Notes: a model not told the origin generated them from the sequence alone. DNA of 64,000 nt from Fodinibacter sp963707895 (GCA_963707895.1 CAVPRS010000005.1:62001-126000); one strand, 5' to 3'. Shown: positions 32,181-41,981, numbered from the stretch's first letter. A program made the numbers and translations.

Positions 32181-32735
32181 ATGACCGGATACCCCGAGCC
32201 GCCCTTGGTGGGCTCCGAGACCGACACCCTGGTCGGGTCGCTGGAGCGCCAGCGGGCCACCTTCGCCCACAAGTGCGCCGACCTGGGCGGTGACCAGCTG
32301 CGGATGACGGTCGGCGCCTCCTCCGTCACGCTCGGCGGCCTGCTCAAGCACCTGGCCTACATGGAGGACCTGAACTTCACGTGGGAGCTCGGCGGTCGCA
32401 CACTGCCGTCACCCTGGTCGGAGCTGCCCGAGGAGAACCGGGGCGAGGTGGTGTGGCGGTCCGCGTCCGACGACGACCCCGAGACGCTCTACCGCCTCTG
32501 GGACGATGCCGTCGGCCGGTCGCGCGCGGTGCTGGGCGAGGTGCTCGGCGAGCGCGGACCCGGCGGGACGTACCTGACCGGCGGGGAGCCCGGGACGCTG
32601 CGCCGCCTGCTCGTCGACTTCATCGAGGAGTACGGGCGCCACACCGGGCACGCCGACCTGATCCGCGAGTCGGTCGACGGGCGGGTCGGCGAGGATCCGC
32701 CCGGCCGCCCCTACCCGTTCTCGCTCACCGGCTGA
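32181..32735 (+). CDS. DinB-family protein (DUF664 type)
   Basis: A 184-residue four-helix-bundle protein. LGGLLKHLAYMEDLNF and FIEEYGRHTGHADLIRE carry the three histidines that bind a metal in DinB/DUF664 proteins. Some family members are thiol (mycothiol)-dependent transferases; activity here is unknown. Confidence 0.9.
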   Translation: MTGYPEPPLVGSETDTLVGSLERQRATFAHKCADLGGDQLRMTVGASSVTLGGLLKHLAYMEDLNFTWELGGRTLPSPWSELPEENRGEVVWRSASDDDPETLYRLWDDAVGRSRAVLGEVLGERGPGGTYLTGGEPGTLRRLLVDFIEEYGRHTGHADLIRESVDGRVGEDPPGRPYPFSLTG

Positions 32736-32800
32736 CCCCGCCTCGTGCCGCCCCGGCGGACGAGACCCTCGCCGCACTGCGCCTGGAGGCGGCCTCCGCG

Positions 32801-33682
32801 TCAGCCTGAGCGGCGGAGGGCCTGGGCCAGGCGCCCGTTGCGCAGCGACGAGTCCCCGTCCGAGGGGAGGCCGAGGCCGCTCGCCAACGTGAGCAGGTCG
32901 TCATCCGAGATGACGTCGAAGCCGTTGTCGGACAACATGGTTCGCATCGATGCTGGCGTCCAGGTCGAGCGCCACGGCTCCCCGGCGAGCGGGTCCGGCT
33001 GGCGGGTGAGGCGCAGGACGACACGCATGAGGCGACGCATCACGGTCGCCGTGAGCGACCTCGACTGGTAGTTGACGACGAGGCGACTGCCCGGTGCGGA
33101 GAGCTGCCCGACCTGGGCGACCGTGGCGCGCACGGCCTCAGGGGTGAGGTAGGGGACGACGCCCTCCCAGATCCACGTGGTCTCGACCGCGGGATCGAAG
33201 CCGGCCCGCTCGAGGGCCGGGGCGAGGGGCTCGCGGCTCAGGTCGACGGGCACGGGCACGACCTCGCGTGCGGTCGGGGTGAGGTCGCCGAGGCGGCGCT
33301 GCTTGTCCCGCTGCGAGGCCGGGTGGTCGACCTCGACCACGGTCGCGCCGGCGAGCTCCGGCATCCGCCAGGCGCGGGCGTCGAGGCCGGCACCGAGCAC
33401 GACGACCTGCGTGGCGCCGTGCTCGCGCACCGCTGCGTCGATGGCGACGGTGCGCGGAACCATCAGGATGCCGGTGCGCCAGAGCAGCTCGTAGGCCATC
33501 CGTCCACGACCGTCGGGTGGCGGCGTCCCGGTCCTGGCCGCCTCGACCTGCTGGCGCTCGTCCGGGTCGAGCAGGTGCCACGCGACCGGGTCGGAGAAGG
33601 TGCCGACCGCGTACTTGCCGTCGGCCACGGCCCGTCCCTGGCAGACCAGCACCGCGGTGGAGCTGGCGGCGCGCTCGGTCAC
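32801..33682 (-). CDS. SAM-dependent methyltransferase, leucine carboxyl methyltransferase-like
   Basis: A 293-residue protein of the LCM/TIGR00027 type common in actinobacteria: VVVLGAGLDARAWRM (SAM loop), VVEVDHPASQRDKQ, IWEGVVPYLTPEAV. Substrate unknown; family members probably methylate polyketide-like acids. GTG start; CACAAT lies 6 nt upstream of it as a possible leaderless -10. Confidence 0.88.
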   Translation of the reverse strand: MTERAASSTAVLVCQGRAVADGKYAVGTFSDPVAWHLLDPDERQQVEAARTGTPPPDGRGRMAYELLWRTGILMVPRTVAIDAAVREHGATQVVVLGAGLDARAWRMPELAGATVVEVDHPASQRDKQRRLGDLTPTAREVVPVPVDLSREPLAPALERAGFDPAVETTWIWEGVVPYLTPEAVRATVAQVGQLSAPGSRLVVNYQSRSLTATVMRRLMRVVLRLTRQPDPLAGEPWRSTWTPASMRTMLSDNGFDVISDDDLLTLASGLGLPSDGDSSLRNGRLAQALRRSG

Positions 33683-33743
33683 CCCGCCATTGTGCTCCGG
33701 CCACGCGACGTATCAGGGAGTGCGCACCCCGCTCCTTCTCACC

Positions 33744-33911
33744 ATGCACATGATCACCCCCGGCATCGCCGCGTCCCTCACCCCCAGGTCGGTCGAGCGT
33801 CGCGTGCGCCCGACGCAGGCCGTCGCCGCCGAGCGTGCCCCACGCCGGCTGCACGTGCCCCGGGTGCTGCTGCACCTGCCGCACCCGCACCTGCCGCAGC
33901 GCCACGCCTGA
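33744..33911 (+). CDS. possible small ORF (55 residues)
   Basis: ATG 33744 opens a 55-codon ORF, basic and with a His/Pro/Leu-rich end (VLLHLPHPHLPQRHA). No good ribosome binding site and no known family. It is the only coding candidate in the gap between the methyltransferase and purU. Confidence 0.25.
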   Translation: MHMITPGIAASLTPRSVERRVRPTQAVAAERAPRRLHVPRVLLHLPHPHLPQRHA

Positions 33912-33948
33912 CCACCGAGCCGTGGCCGCCCCCGACCCGGGGCGCGGC

Positions 33949-34809
33949 TCAGCTGAAGACGACCGTGCGGTCACCGTTGAGCAGCACCCGCGACTCGCAG
34001 TGCCATCGCACCGCCCGCGCGAGGACCCGGGACTCGACCTCCTCGCCGGCGCGCACGAGGTCCTCGGGCGTCATCCGGTGGTCGACGCGCACGACGTCCT
34101 GCTCGATGATCGGCCCCTCGTCGAGGTCCGCCGTCACGTAGTGGGCGGTCGCCCCGACCCGTTTCACCCCTCTGGCGTAGGCCTGGTGGTAGGGCTTGGC
34201 GCCCTTGAACGAGGGCAGGAACGAGTGGTGGATGTTGATGATCCGGCCCGACAGGTCGCGGGTCAGGTCGTCGCTCAGCACCTGCATGTAGCGCGCGAGC
34301 ACCACGAGGTCGACGTCGTGCTCGCCCACGAGTGCCCGCAGTGCCGCCTCGGCCGCCGGCTTGGTCTCGGGGGTGACCGGCAGGTGGTGGAAGGGGATGC
34401 CGTAGCTCGCCACCAGGGGCTCGAGGTCGCGGTGGTTCGACACGACGGCCGGGATGTCGAGGTTCAGCGCTCCCGACCTCCAGCGGAAGAGCAGGTCGTT
34501 GAGGCAGTGCCCGAACCGGCTCACCATGACGACGGCCCGGTAGGGCGTAGCGGCGTCACGGACCGACCACTCCATGCCGTAGGTCGTCGCCACCGGCGCG
34601 AACAGCTCGCGCCAGCCGTGCGTCGACGGGCCGCCGGCCTCGACCGAGAACCTGATCCGCATGAAGAACTGGTCGGTGCGCTCGTCGTAGAACTGCTGGC
34701 TCTCCTCGATGTTCGCGCCGTGCTCGAACAGCAGGGCGGTCACCGTCGCGACGATGCCGCGCTGGTCGGGGCAGGACAGGATCAGCACGTTCTCGGAGGA
34801 GTCGGGCAC
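33949..34809 (-). CDS. purU: formyltetrahydrofolate deformylase
   Basis: A 286-residue enzyme releasing formate from 10-formyl-THF. N-terminal ACT domain (LILSCPDQRGIVATVTALL), then the formyltransferase fold with INIHHSFLPSFKGAKPYHQA and TADLDEGPIIEQD holding the catalytic Asn-His-Asp residues. GTG 34809 has TACCGT 6 nt upstream. Confidence 0.96.
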   Translation of the reverse strand: MPDSSENVLILSCPDQRGIVATVTALLFEHGANIEESQQFYDERTDQFFMRIRFSVEAGGPSTHGWRELFAPVATTYGMEWSVRDAATPYRAVVMVSRFGHCLNDLLFRWRSGALNLDIPAVVSNHRDLEPLVASYGIPFHHLPVTPETKPAAEAALRALVGEHDVDLVVLARYMQVLSDDLTRDLSGRIINIHHSFLPSFKGAKPYHQAYARGVKRVGATAHYVTADLDEGPIIEQDVVRVDHRMTPEDLVRAGEEVESRVLARAVRWHCESRVLLNGDRTVVFS

Positions 34810-34815
34810 CTGCTC

Positions 34816-34821
34816 ACGGTA
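34816..34821 (-). promoter_or_regulatory. -10 element TACCGT, leaderless purU
   Basis: TANNNT hexamer, 6 nt to GTG 34809. Confidence 0.5.
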
Positions 34822-34871
34822 CGTCGGGCCACCCGCGGGACGTTCTCCCTGTCCATGACGGGTCGCGCCGG

Positions 34872-34937
34872 CGGTCGAGAGTAGAGAACACGCCGTACAG
34901 CAGCACCCTGTGGCGGCGTGTTGTCTACTCTCGACCG
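34872..34937 (-). terminator. 24-bp inverted repeat behind marC-type gene
   Basis: Arms 34872-34895 and 34914-34937 pair at 23 of 24 positions (core GTCGAGAGTAGA), 18-nt loop. It begins 4 bp after the MarC-type stop. The arm sequence is less GC-rich than usual here. Confidence 0.6.
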
Positions 34938-34941
34938 GGCG

Positions 34942-35559
34942 TCAGGTGGCGCCGGCACCGTTGGCGAACGCGATGACCGAGTCGGCGATCATCTGCACGG
35001 CGATCGCCGACAGCAGCAGGCCGGCGATGCGGGTGAGCAGCACGATGCCGCTGTCCTTCAGCAGCCGCGCCAGCGGGGACGCGAACCGGAAGGTGAGGTA
35101 GACCACCAGCAGCGCCGTCACGAGGGCCAGCGCGACGGCCAGGTAGCCACCGGCACCCTCGGCCCCCTGCACCGCGAGCATCGTCGCGACGATGGCACCC
35201 GGCCCGGCCAGGAGCGGCGTGCCCAGAGGCACCAGCGCGACGTTCACACCGGCATCCGCGAGCTGTTCGGACTCCGACCCGGTGAGCAGCTGCAGCGCCA
35301 CGATGAGCAGCAGCAGCCCACCCGCCCCCTGCAGCGCCGGCAGGGAGATGTGCAGGTAGTCGAGGATCTTCTGCCCGAACACCGCGAACGACGCGATCAC
35401 CCCCAACGCCACCAGCGAGGCCCGGCGGGCAGCGGACACCTTCTGCTTCGCCGTGAGCGGTCCGGTGAGCGCCAGGAAGATCGGGATGGCGCCCGGCGGG
35501 TCGAGGATGACGATCAGCGTCACGAACGTCGAGGTGAACAGGGTGAGGTCGAAGCTCAC
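34942..35559 (-). CDS. MarC-family integral membrane protein
   Basis: A 205-residue protein with six hydrophobic segments; the N-terminal VTLIVILDPPGAIPIFLALT is characteristic of MarC/UPF0056. Function unknown: members were once linked to multiple antibiotic resistance. GTG 35559 overlaps the stop of the PHP gene, so the two are coupled. Confidence 0.9.
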   Translation of the reverse strand: MSFDLTLFTSTFVTLIVILDPPGAIPIFLALTGPLTAKQKVSAARRASLVALGVIASFAVFGQKILDYLHISLPALQGAGGLLLLIVALQLLTGSESEQLADAGVNVALVPLGTPLLAGPGAIVATMLAVQGAEGAGGYLAVALALVTALLVVYLTFRFASPLARLLKDSGIVLLTRIAGLLLSAIAVQMIADSVIAFANGAGAT

Positions 35560-36404
35560 GGCTCCACCACGGCCGTCCCCGTCGCCTGCTCCTCGATCGC
35601 CTCGAGCACGTCGGGGGCAGTCGTGTTCTCTCCCAGCCGGTTCAGCTTGCCCTCACCGTGGTAGTCGCTCGACCCGGTCGCCAACAACCCCAGGGAGCGA
35701 GCCAGCGCGCCGAGGTGGCGCACGGCATCCGCGCTGTGGTCGCGGTGGCGGACCTCGATGCCGGCCAGCCCGGCCGTGGCCAGCTCCTCCAAGAGAGCGT
35801 CGCTCACCACGCGCCCCCGCGTGCCCGACCACGGGTGCGCGATGACGGGCACTCCCCCGGCCGCCCGCACCAGCTCGACCGCACGCACGGGATCGGGCGC
35901 GTAGTGCGACACGTAGTACGGGCTGTCGTTGCCGAGCCATCGCGCGAACGCCTCGTCACGGTGGGCGACGACCCCGGCGGTGACGAGCGCGTCGGCGATG
36001 TGCGGGCGCCCGGCGGTCGCACCCGGCTCGACCTGGGCGCGCACCGACTCCACCGTCACGGGGATGCCGTCGGCCGCCATGAGCCCGACCATCCGGTCCA
36101 GGCGGGTGTCGCGGCTGTGTCTGGCCCGCTCGAGCTCGCCGACCAGGTCGGGGTCGTGGGGGTCGGGCAGGTAGGCCAGCAGGTGGATGCTGCGGTAGCG
36201 CCGGGCGCACGAGACCTCGATGCCAGGCACCAGCCGGATGCCGTGCTCGCGCGCCGCGTCACCCGCCTCGGCCCAGCCCTTCGTCGTGTCGTGGTCGGTG
36301 AGGGCGAGCGTGGTGAGTCCCGCCTCGACGGCCCGCTCCACGACCACGGCGGGGGCTTCGGTGCCGTCGCTCGCCGTCGAGTGGGTGTGCAGGTCGATCG
36401 CCAC
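35556..36404 (-). CDS. PHP-domain phosphoesterase (YciV/RNase AM-like)
   Basis: A 282-residue PHP protein: DLHTHSTASDGT, LTDHDTTKGW, VPGIEVSC, the His in GVPVIAHPW and TGSSDYHGEGK provide the metal ligands. Close relatives are 5'-3' exonucleases acting on oligonucleotides or nucleotide phosphatases. GTG 36404 with TACGCT 6 nt upstream. Confidence 0.92.
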   Translation of the reverse strand: MAIDLHTHSTASDGTEAPAVVVERAVEAGLTTLALTDHDTTKGWAEAGDAAREHGIRLVPGIEVSCARRYRSIHLLAYLPDPHDPDLVGELERARHSRDTRLDRMVGLMAADGIPVTVESVRAQVEPGATAGRPHIADALVTAGVVAHRDEAFARWLGNDSPYYVSHYAPDPVRAVELVRAAGGVPVIAHPWSGTRGRVVSDALLEELATAGLAGIEVRHRDHSADAVRHLGALARSLGLLATGSSDYHGEGKLNRLGENTTAPDVLEAIEEQATGTAVVEP

Positions 36405-36410
36405 GCGGCC

Positions 36411-36416
36411 AGCGTA
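36411..36416 (-). promoter_or_regulatory. -10 element TACGCT, leaderless PHP gene
   Basis: TANNNT hexamer, 6 nt to GTG 36404. Confidence 0.5.
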
Positions 36417-36503
36417 GTGGCGGGTGACCCCCCGGCCGGGCGAGGCAACCTTTGCCGGCATCCCGGCGTAGTGCAGGGTGTGACGACGACTCCTGGGGGT
36501 GTG

Positions 36504-37010
36504 ATGAACCGGTCCGGCAAGGGCGAGCGCGACGCCGCCTTCACGGCGTTCGTCGAGCAGGCGACGCCGTCGCTGCTGCGCACGGCCTGGCTGCTCACCG
36601 GCGACCACCACGCCGCGCACGACCTCGTGCAGGCAGCCCTGGTGCGCACCTACGTGGCGTGGCCGCGCGTTCGGCCCGAGACGGCGTTGGCCTACGCCCG
36701 CCGCATCCTGGTCAACGAGCGCACCGACCGGTGGCGCCGCCACGGCGCCGAGCTCACGGTCGCCGCCACGCCCGAGTCCGCCGCGGCCGCGAGCAGCACC
36801 ACCGAGGACCGCGACGTCGTGGTGCGGCTGCTCGCGACGCTGCCCGAGCAGCAGCGCAGGGTCGTCGTGCTGCGCTACTACGCCGACCTCAGCGAGCAGG
36901 CCACCGCCGACGCGCTCAACATCTCGGTGGGGTCGGTGAAGTCGGCGGCCTCACGCGGGCTTGCCACCCTACGAACCCGACTGGCCACGATCGAAGGAGG
37001 CGTGCGATGA
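36504..37010 (+). CDS. SigE-family (ECF) RNA polymerase sigma factor
   Basis: A 168-residue group 4 sigma factor of the actinobacterial SigE-type clade: region 2 (FVEQATPSLLRTAWLLTGD, HDLVQAALVRTYVAW) and region 4 (LPEQQRRVVVLRYYADL, ALNISVGSVKSAASRGLATL). The following gene begins inside its stop (ATGA), so its product is the likely regulator. ATG 36504 after GGGGGTG. Confidence 0.92.
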   Translation: MNRSGKGERDAAFTAFVEQATPSLLRTAWLLTGDHHAAHDLVQAALVRTYVAWPRVRPETALAYARRILVNERTDRWRRHGAELTVAATPESAAAASSTTEDRDVVVRLLATLPEQQRRVVVLRYYADLSEQATADALNISVGSVKSAASRGLATLRTRLATIEGGVR

Positions 37011-38105
37011 GCACCGACACGTTCGAGGACGAGCTGCGCACCCTGCTCCACGACACCGCGGATGCCGAGGGGCCGGCCTACGTCGACGTCCCACCCGACG
37101 AAGTGCTCGCGCAGGGCCACCGGGTCGTTCGTCGACGCCGGATGGCCGCGGGCGCAGGCATCGCGGCCGCTGTCGTCGCGCTCGGCGCCGTGGGTGCCGT
37201 GACACTGGGCAACGGCATCGACCGCACGTCCGAGCCGGCCGCCACGACGAGCGCACCGACCGCCACCGGCCCGGTCTCGGCCGAGATCAGCACGACGCTG
37301 GACGGCAAGGTCGCACCTCGCGCCGACGCCCCGGTGAGCGCCCGGGTCCAGGTCGACGAGCAGACCAGGAAGTGGTCGGTCACCCTCACCGACTCGCAGG
37401 GGCGCCAGACGACCCGACCCGCGGCCACCCTCCCGGCCAACCCCGGGTTCAGCACCTACCTCGAGGTCGGGTCCCCTCCAGACCTGGTGGTGGGAGTCAT
37501 GCCGGCCGTGGCCAAGGGCATCGTCGCCCTCTGGCTCACCGAGCCGGTCGAGAGCAGCTTCTCCAGCGCACCCCTGCCGGGGACCGACCGTCAGGCCTTC
37601 GCCATCCGGTACTCGGCTGCGCCCGACCCCAACGTCGCCGGTGACACCATCCTGGCGGGCTTCGACTGGACCGACGGCCAACAGGTCTTCGACTCCGCAG
37701 GGGCCGAGGTACCGAGTGCCCGCGACCACGACGACGTCGTCTTCGTCGACCGCAACCAGGACCTGTTCGGCATCTTCGGCGACGGCAACACCGTCTCGAA
37801 GCGGCTCAGGGACACCCCCGCGGGTCAGGTCCCGGTGGTGATGAGCGGACGGGTCCCCGAGGGTTCCGACACGATGGTGAGCACCGTGCTCGTCGTGCTA
37901 CCCGCCGAGGCGAGGGGCGTCCGGGCCACAGCCGTCCCCGGGCGCGACGCTGCTGTCGACCAACACCGTGTCGGGGCTCAGCACCAGCGACGCCATGGCC
38001 GTCCTCCGCGTCCGGATGCCGAAGGAGACGCCGGGCACCGGCATCCAGCGGCTGAGCTGGCTCGGTCTCGACGGGCAGCGGGTCGGGACGGAAGCCGGCT
38101 TCTGA
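37007..38105 (+). CDS. membrane-anchored partner of the sigma factor, frame interrupted near 37920
   Basis: About 365 residues: cytoplasmic N-terminus (about 1-45), one transmembrane segment (GAGIAAAVVALGAVGAVTLG, about 48-67) and a large extracytoplasmic domain with no recognised fold. There is no zinc-binding anti-sigma HxxxCxxC motif, so if it restrains the sigma factor it does so differently. A one-base indel around 37917-37925 is inferred: after it another frame reads through to TGA 38105 (LLSTNTVSGLSTSDAMAVL). Operon context is the only evidence for a regulatory role. Confidence 0.72.
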
Positions 38106-38118
38106 GCGCCCGGCCGTG

Positions 38119-38661
38119 TCAGGCCGTCGGCGCGGCCGGGCCGCCCGGCCAGTTGCGGTCGGGCACCGGTGTCGGCCGCCCAGGCTGCTCCCCGCCCCGC
38201 TCGGCCAGGTAGTTGTTCTTCGGCACCATCACCTTGCGCCGGAAGATGCACACGACGGTGCCGTCCTGGTTGTAGCCGATCGTCTCGACCTGCACGACGC
38301 CGCGGTCGTCCTTGCTGGTGCTCTCCCACTTGTCGAGCACCGTGGTCTCGCCGTACAGGGTGTCGCCGTGGAAGGTCGGCGCCACGTGCCGCAGGCTCTC
38401 GACCTCGAGGTTGGCGATCGCCTGGCCCGAGACGTCGGGCACCGACATGCCGAGCAGGATCGAGTACACGTAGTTGCCCACGACCACGTTGCGGCCGAAC
38501 TGGGTCGACCCCTCGGCATAGTGCGCGTCGAGGTGCAGGGGGTGGTGGTTCATCGTGAGCAGGCAGAACAGGTGGTCGTCGTACTCGGTCACGGTCTTGC
38601 CGGGCCAGTGCCTGTAGGTCGCCCCGACCTCGAACTCCTCGTAGCTGCGCCCGAACTGCAC
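38119..38661 (-). CDS. MaoC-family dehydratase (hotdog fold)
   Basis: A 180-residue hotdog protein with the hydratase segment LLTMNHHPLHLDAHYAEGS and FGRNVVVGNYVYSI; acts on enoyl-CoA-type substrates or, in relatives, mesaconyl-CoA. GTG 38661 with AAGGAG at 38668-38673, 6 nt spacing. Confidence 0.9.
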   Translation of the reverse strand: MQFGRSYEEFEVGATYRHWPGKTVTEYDDHLFCLLTMNHHPLHLDAHYAEGSTQFGRNVVVGNYVYSILLGMSVPDVSGQAIANLEVESLRHVAPTFHGDTLYGETTVLDKWESTSKDDRGVVQVETIGYNQDGTVVCIFRRKVMVPKNNYLAERGGEQPGRPTPVPDRNWPGGPAAPTA

Positions 38662-38798
38662 CGATGTCTCCTTCGCTCGACCTGAGCGCCCATCCTCCCG
38701 CACGCCCCGGCATCCGGCAGGGGGATGCCGCGTGCCCTTGCCCACACCGGACGACACCGGACGCCCCGAGGCTGCCCGGCACCGGCGCGGGCGCCGCC

Positions 38799-38804
38799 TA
38801 GGCT
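38799..38804 (+). promoter_or_regulatory. -10 element TAGGCT, leaderless AfsR-like gene
   Basis: TANNNT hexamer, 6 nt to ATG 38811. Confidence 0.55.
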
Positions 38805-38810
38805 GGGGGG

Positions 38811-41800
38811 ATGTCGCAGCCCCACGCCGAGGACGGGGACCCGCCGGCCGGTGAGCTGCGGCTCCTGGCTGAGGTCTCCTGGTGCGGTGCGCCCGTGCAC
38901 GGCGGGCGCACCCACGCCCTCCTCGCGGCGCTGGTCGAGGCCCACGGCCGGACGCTCGGCGAGCGCACCCTCGTCGACGAGGTGTGGGGGCCCGACCAGG
39001 CTCCCGCCAACCCCGCCAAGGCGCTCCAGGTCGTGGTGTCGCGCACCCGGGCCCAGACCGCACCCGGCGTGGTCGAGCTGGCCTCCGGTGGCTACCGCCT
39101 GGGGCTCCCCACGGCATCCGTCGACGTGCTCACCCTGCGCGATGACGTGGCCTCGGCGGCCGCCGCCGAGGCACGCGGCGACCGGACGGCCGCGCGGGAC
39201 GCCGCCAGGCGTGCGCTGGCCGGCGCGGCACCGGCATCCGGTGGCGACGGGGCGCTGGCCGACCTGCGTGACGACGCGCGCCGCCTGCGATCGGAGGCGG
39301 GTTCGGTGCTCGGCCGCTCGCTGAGCGCCCTCGGTGACCACCGCGAGGCGCTCCCGCTGCTCGAGGAGGCCGGCGTCGACGACGAGGCCACCGCTGTCGC
39401 CCTGCTGCGCTCGCTCGCCGCGGTGCACGGCGGGCCGGCCGCGCTCGACCGCTACTCCCGGGTGCGGCGCGACCTCGCCGACCGCCTCGGTGTCGACCCG
39501 GGCCCGGCCCTGGCCGCGGTGCACGCCGAGCTGCTCGCCGCCGACAACCCGGTCAGGAGCGGGCTGCGTCACGAGTCGACCTCCCTGGTCGGTCGCGACG
39601 ACGACATCCGCGCGCTGCGGGCCCTGGTCCGCGAGTCCCGGGTCGTGTCGATCCTCGGACCCGGCGGGCTGGGCAAGACCCGGCTCGCGCACCTCCTCGG
39701 GCGGGAGGCCGAGGAGCCGGTCGTGCACTTCGTCGAGCTGGTCGGCGTCGCCTCGCCCGACGACGTCGTCGGCGAGGTCGGATCCGCGCTGGGGGTACGC
39801 GACTCCGTGAGCGGCCGACGTGTGCTCACACCCGAGCAGCGCACCGACGTGCGCGCGCGGGCCGCGCAGGCCCTGGGCGCGGCACCGACCCTGCTCATCC
39901 TCGACAACTGCGAGCACGTGGTCGAGGCCGTCGCCGACCTCGTGGCATTCCTGGTCGCGGCCTGCCCCCGCCTGCGCGTGGTCACCACGACCCGCGCGCC
40001 CCTCGCGATCTCCGCCGAGCGGGTGTTCCCGCTCTCGCAGCTCGACGACGACGCGGCATCCGAGCTGTTCGGCCAGCGCGCCCGGGCCGCCCGCCCCGGC
40101 GTGGCGCTGGACCCCACCACCGTGCTGAGCGTCGTGCGCCGTCTCGACGGGCTCCCCCTGGCCATCGAGCTCGCAGCCGCCCGGGTGCGCGCGATGTCGG
40201 TCGAGGACATCGACCGACGCCTCGACGACCGGTTCGCCCTGCTGCGCGGCGGTGACCGCACCGCGCCCGACCGGCACCAGACCCTTCTCGCGGTCATCGA
40301 CTGGTCGTGGAACCTGTTGCGCGACACCGAACGTCGCGCCCTGCGGTGGCTGTCGACCTTCCACGACGGATTCTCGCTCGACGGTGCGGACGCCGTGCTC
40401 GGTCACGACTCGCTCGACGACGTGCGCTCGCTCGTCGACCAGTCGCTGCTCACCGTGCTCGACTCGGACCGCACGGTGAGGTACCGGATGCTCGAGACCG
40501 TGCGCGAGTTCGGCCGGCTGCAGCTCGTCGAGGCCGGCGAGGACGGGTCTGCGCGGGACGCGCAGCTCGAGTGGGCCTGCGCCTTCGCGCTGCGACTCGG
40601 AGACGACCTGTGGTCACCCCGACAGGTCGAGGCGGTGCGGGCGGTGGCCGTCGAGGAGAACAACCTCGCCGACGCCCTGCGCGAGGCGCTCACCCTCCCC
40701 GACCCGTGGTCGGTGGTGCGGTTGCTGACCGCGCTGGGCTCGTTCTGGACCATCCGGGGCGAGAACCCACGCGTCATCGCCGTCGCTGCTGCCGGCGACG
40801 CGGCCTTGGCCGGCTGGCAGCCGAGCGAGGAGCAGGTCGACGTCGCCGTCTCGGCCGCCGCGGTCGTCGCGCTCAACACCGTCGGCGGCGAGATCGGAGG
40901 GGTGCCCGCCAGCCTGGCGTTGCTCGACGCCCACGGCGAGAGCACCTCGTCGGCCCGGGTCCGTGGGCTGGTCGCGGTCGTCAGGGCCCAGGTGCTCCAG
41001 GACCCGGACGGCACGGTGGCCCGGCTCGTGGCCATCGCCGAGACCTCGGACCGGGAGGCCGCGGCCGTGGCGCGGCTCTGGGCGGCGCACCACCTCGAGA
41101 ACAGCGGAGACCCGGCCGGCGCCATCGCCCAGGCCGAGCTGGCGCTGACCCTGGTGCGCGACGCCGACGGCCCGTGGATGGCGGCCATGCTGCACACCAT
41201 GGTCGGCACGCTCAACTCCCAGCTGGGCGACTCCGAGGAGGCCGTGCGCCACGCGCGCGCGGCCCTGCCCACGCTCGACCGGCTCGAGGCCAACGACGAC
41301 GCGATCCAGACCCGCGCCCTGCTGGCGGTGCACGCCATGTCGGTGGGACGCCTGGAGGAGGCCGAGGAGTGGATGGCCGAGATCGAGCGCACCCGGCGCC
41401 GATCGACCGACCTGGGTGGCGCGTCGCTGGCGGCCGCCCGGGCCGAGATGGCTCTGGCCCGCGGGGAGGTGGCCGAGGGCCTGGCCCTGTACCGGGCCGC
41501 AGCGGACGAGCTCGCGGCCATCCGTTTTCCCGGGATGGGCGACGCCAACGGGCTGGAGCCGTGGGCCCTGTTCGGCGAGAGCCTGGGCGTCACCGCCCTC
41601 GCCGTGCACGGCACCACCCCCGACGACTTCGTCGAGGGCACGCGCTACTACCGGGCACTGCTGGACAAGGCGCTGCTCGTGCTCGACCCGCAGCGTCCCT
41701 TCATGGACTACCCCGTGGCCGGGCTGGTGCTGCACGGGCTCGGCGCCTGGGGGCTGCTCCGCGAGGCGATGCCGGCCGACACCGCGGTGCATCTCCTCGT

Positions 41801-41981
41801 GCTGGCCGAGCGGTTCGGCTACACCCGCTTCGCCCCCACGATGAGCCCGGAACGCACCGAGGGGGCGGCCGACGAGCGGGCACCCGGTGTCGCGGCCCGG
41901 TTGCGCCGCGACTACGCCGAGCGCACCGCCCCCAGCCTGTTGCCGGAGGCGCGCGCCGCGGTCAGCCGGGTACCCGCCTGA
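38811..41981 (+). CDS. AfsR/SARP-type regulator: winged helix, BTAD, NB-ARC-like ATPase, TPR
   Basis: A 1056-residue signal-integrating regulator. About 15-95: OmpR-like winged helix (LVDEVWGPDQAPANPAKALQ). About 100-245: BTAD domain (DLADRLGVDPGPALAAVHAE). About 260-520: STAND ATPase with Walker A LGPGGLGKTR, Walker B LLILDNCEH and GLPLAIELAAARVRAMS. About 590-1050: TPR-like helices. Such proteins activate secondary-metabolite or transport genes. It ends 3 bp from the convergent DrrAB-type exporter, a possible target. No biosynthetic cluster is visible. Confidence 0.92.
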   Translation: MSQPHAEDGDPPAGELRLLAEVSWCGAPVHGGRTHALLAALVEAHGRTLGERTLVDEVWGPDQAPANPAKALQVVVSRTRAQTAPGVVELASGGYRLGLPTASVDVLTLRDDVASAAAAEARGDRTAARDAARRALAGAAPASGGDGALADLRDDARRLRSEAGSVLGRSLSALGDHREALPLLEEAGVDDEATAVALLRSLAAVHGGPAALDRYSRVRRDLADRLGVDPGPALAAVHAELLAADNPVRSGLRHESTSLVGRDDDIRALRALVRESRVVSILGPGGLGKTRLAHLLGREAEEPVVHFVELVGVASPDDVVGEVGSALGVRDSVSGRRVLTPEQRTDVRARAAQALGAAPTLLILDNCEHVVEAVADLVAFLVAACPRLRVVTTTRAPLAISAERVFPLSQLDDDAASELFGQRARAARPGVALDPTTVLSVVRRLDGLPLAIELAAARVRAMSVEDIDRRLDDRFALLRGGDRTAPDRHQTLLAVIDWSWNLLRDTERRALRWLSTFHDGFSLDGADAVLGHDSLDDVRSLVDQSLLTVLDSDRTVRYRMLETVREFGRLQLVEAGEDGSARDAQLEWACAFALRLGDDLWSPRQVEAVRAVAVEENNLADALREALTLPDPWSVVRLLTALGSFWTIRGENPRVIAVAAAGDAALAGWQPSEEQVDVAVSAAAVVALNTVGGEIGGVPASLALLDAHGESTSSARVRGLVAVVRAQVLQDPDGTVARLVAIAETSDREAAAVARLWAAHHLENSGDPAGAIAQAELALTLVRDADGPWMAAMLHTMVGTLNSQLGDSEEAVRHARAALPTLDRLEANDDAIQTRALLAVHAMSVGRLEEAEEWMAEIERTRRRSTDLGGASLAAARAEMALARGEVAEGLALYRAAADELAAIRFPGMGDANGLEPWALFGESLGVTALAVHGTTPDDFVEGTRYYRALLDKALLVLDPQRPFMDYPVAGLVLHGLGAWGLLREAMPADTAVHLLVLAERFGYTRFAPTMSPERTEGAADERAPGVAARLRRDYAERTAPSLLPEARAAVSRVPA

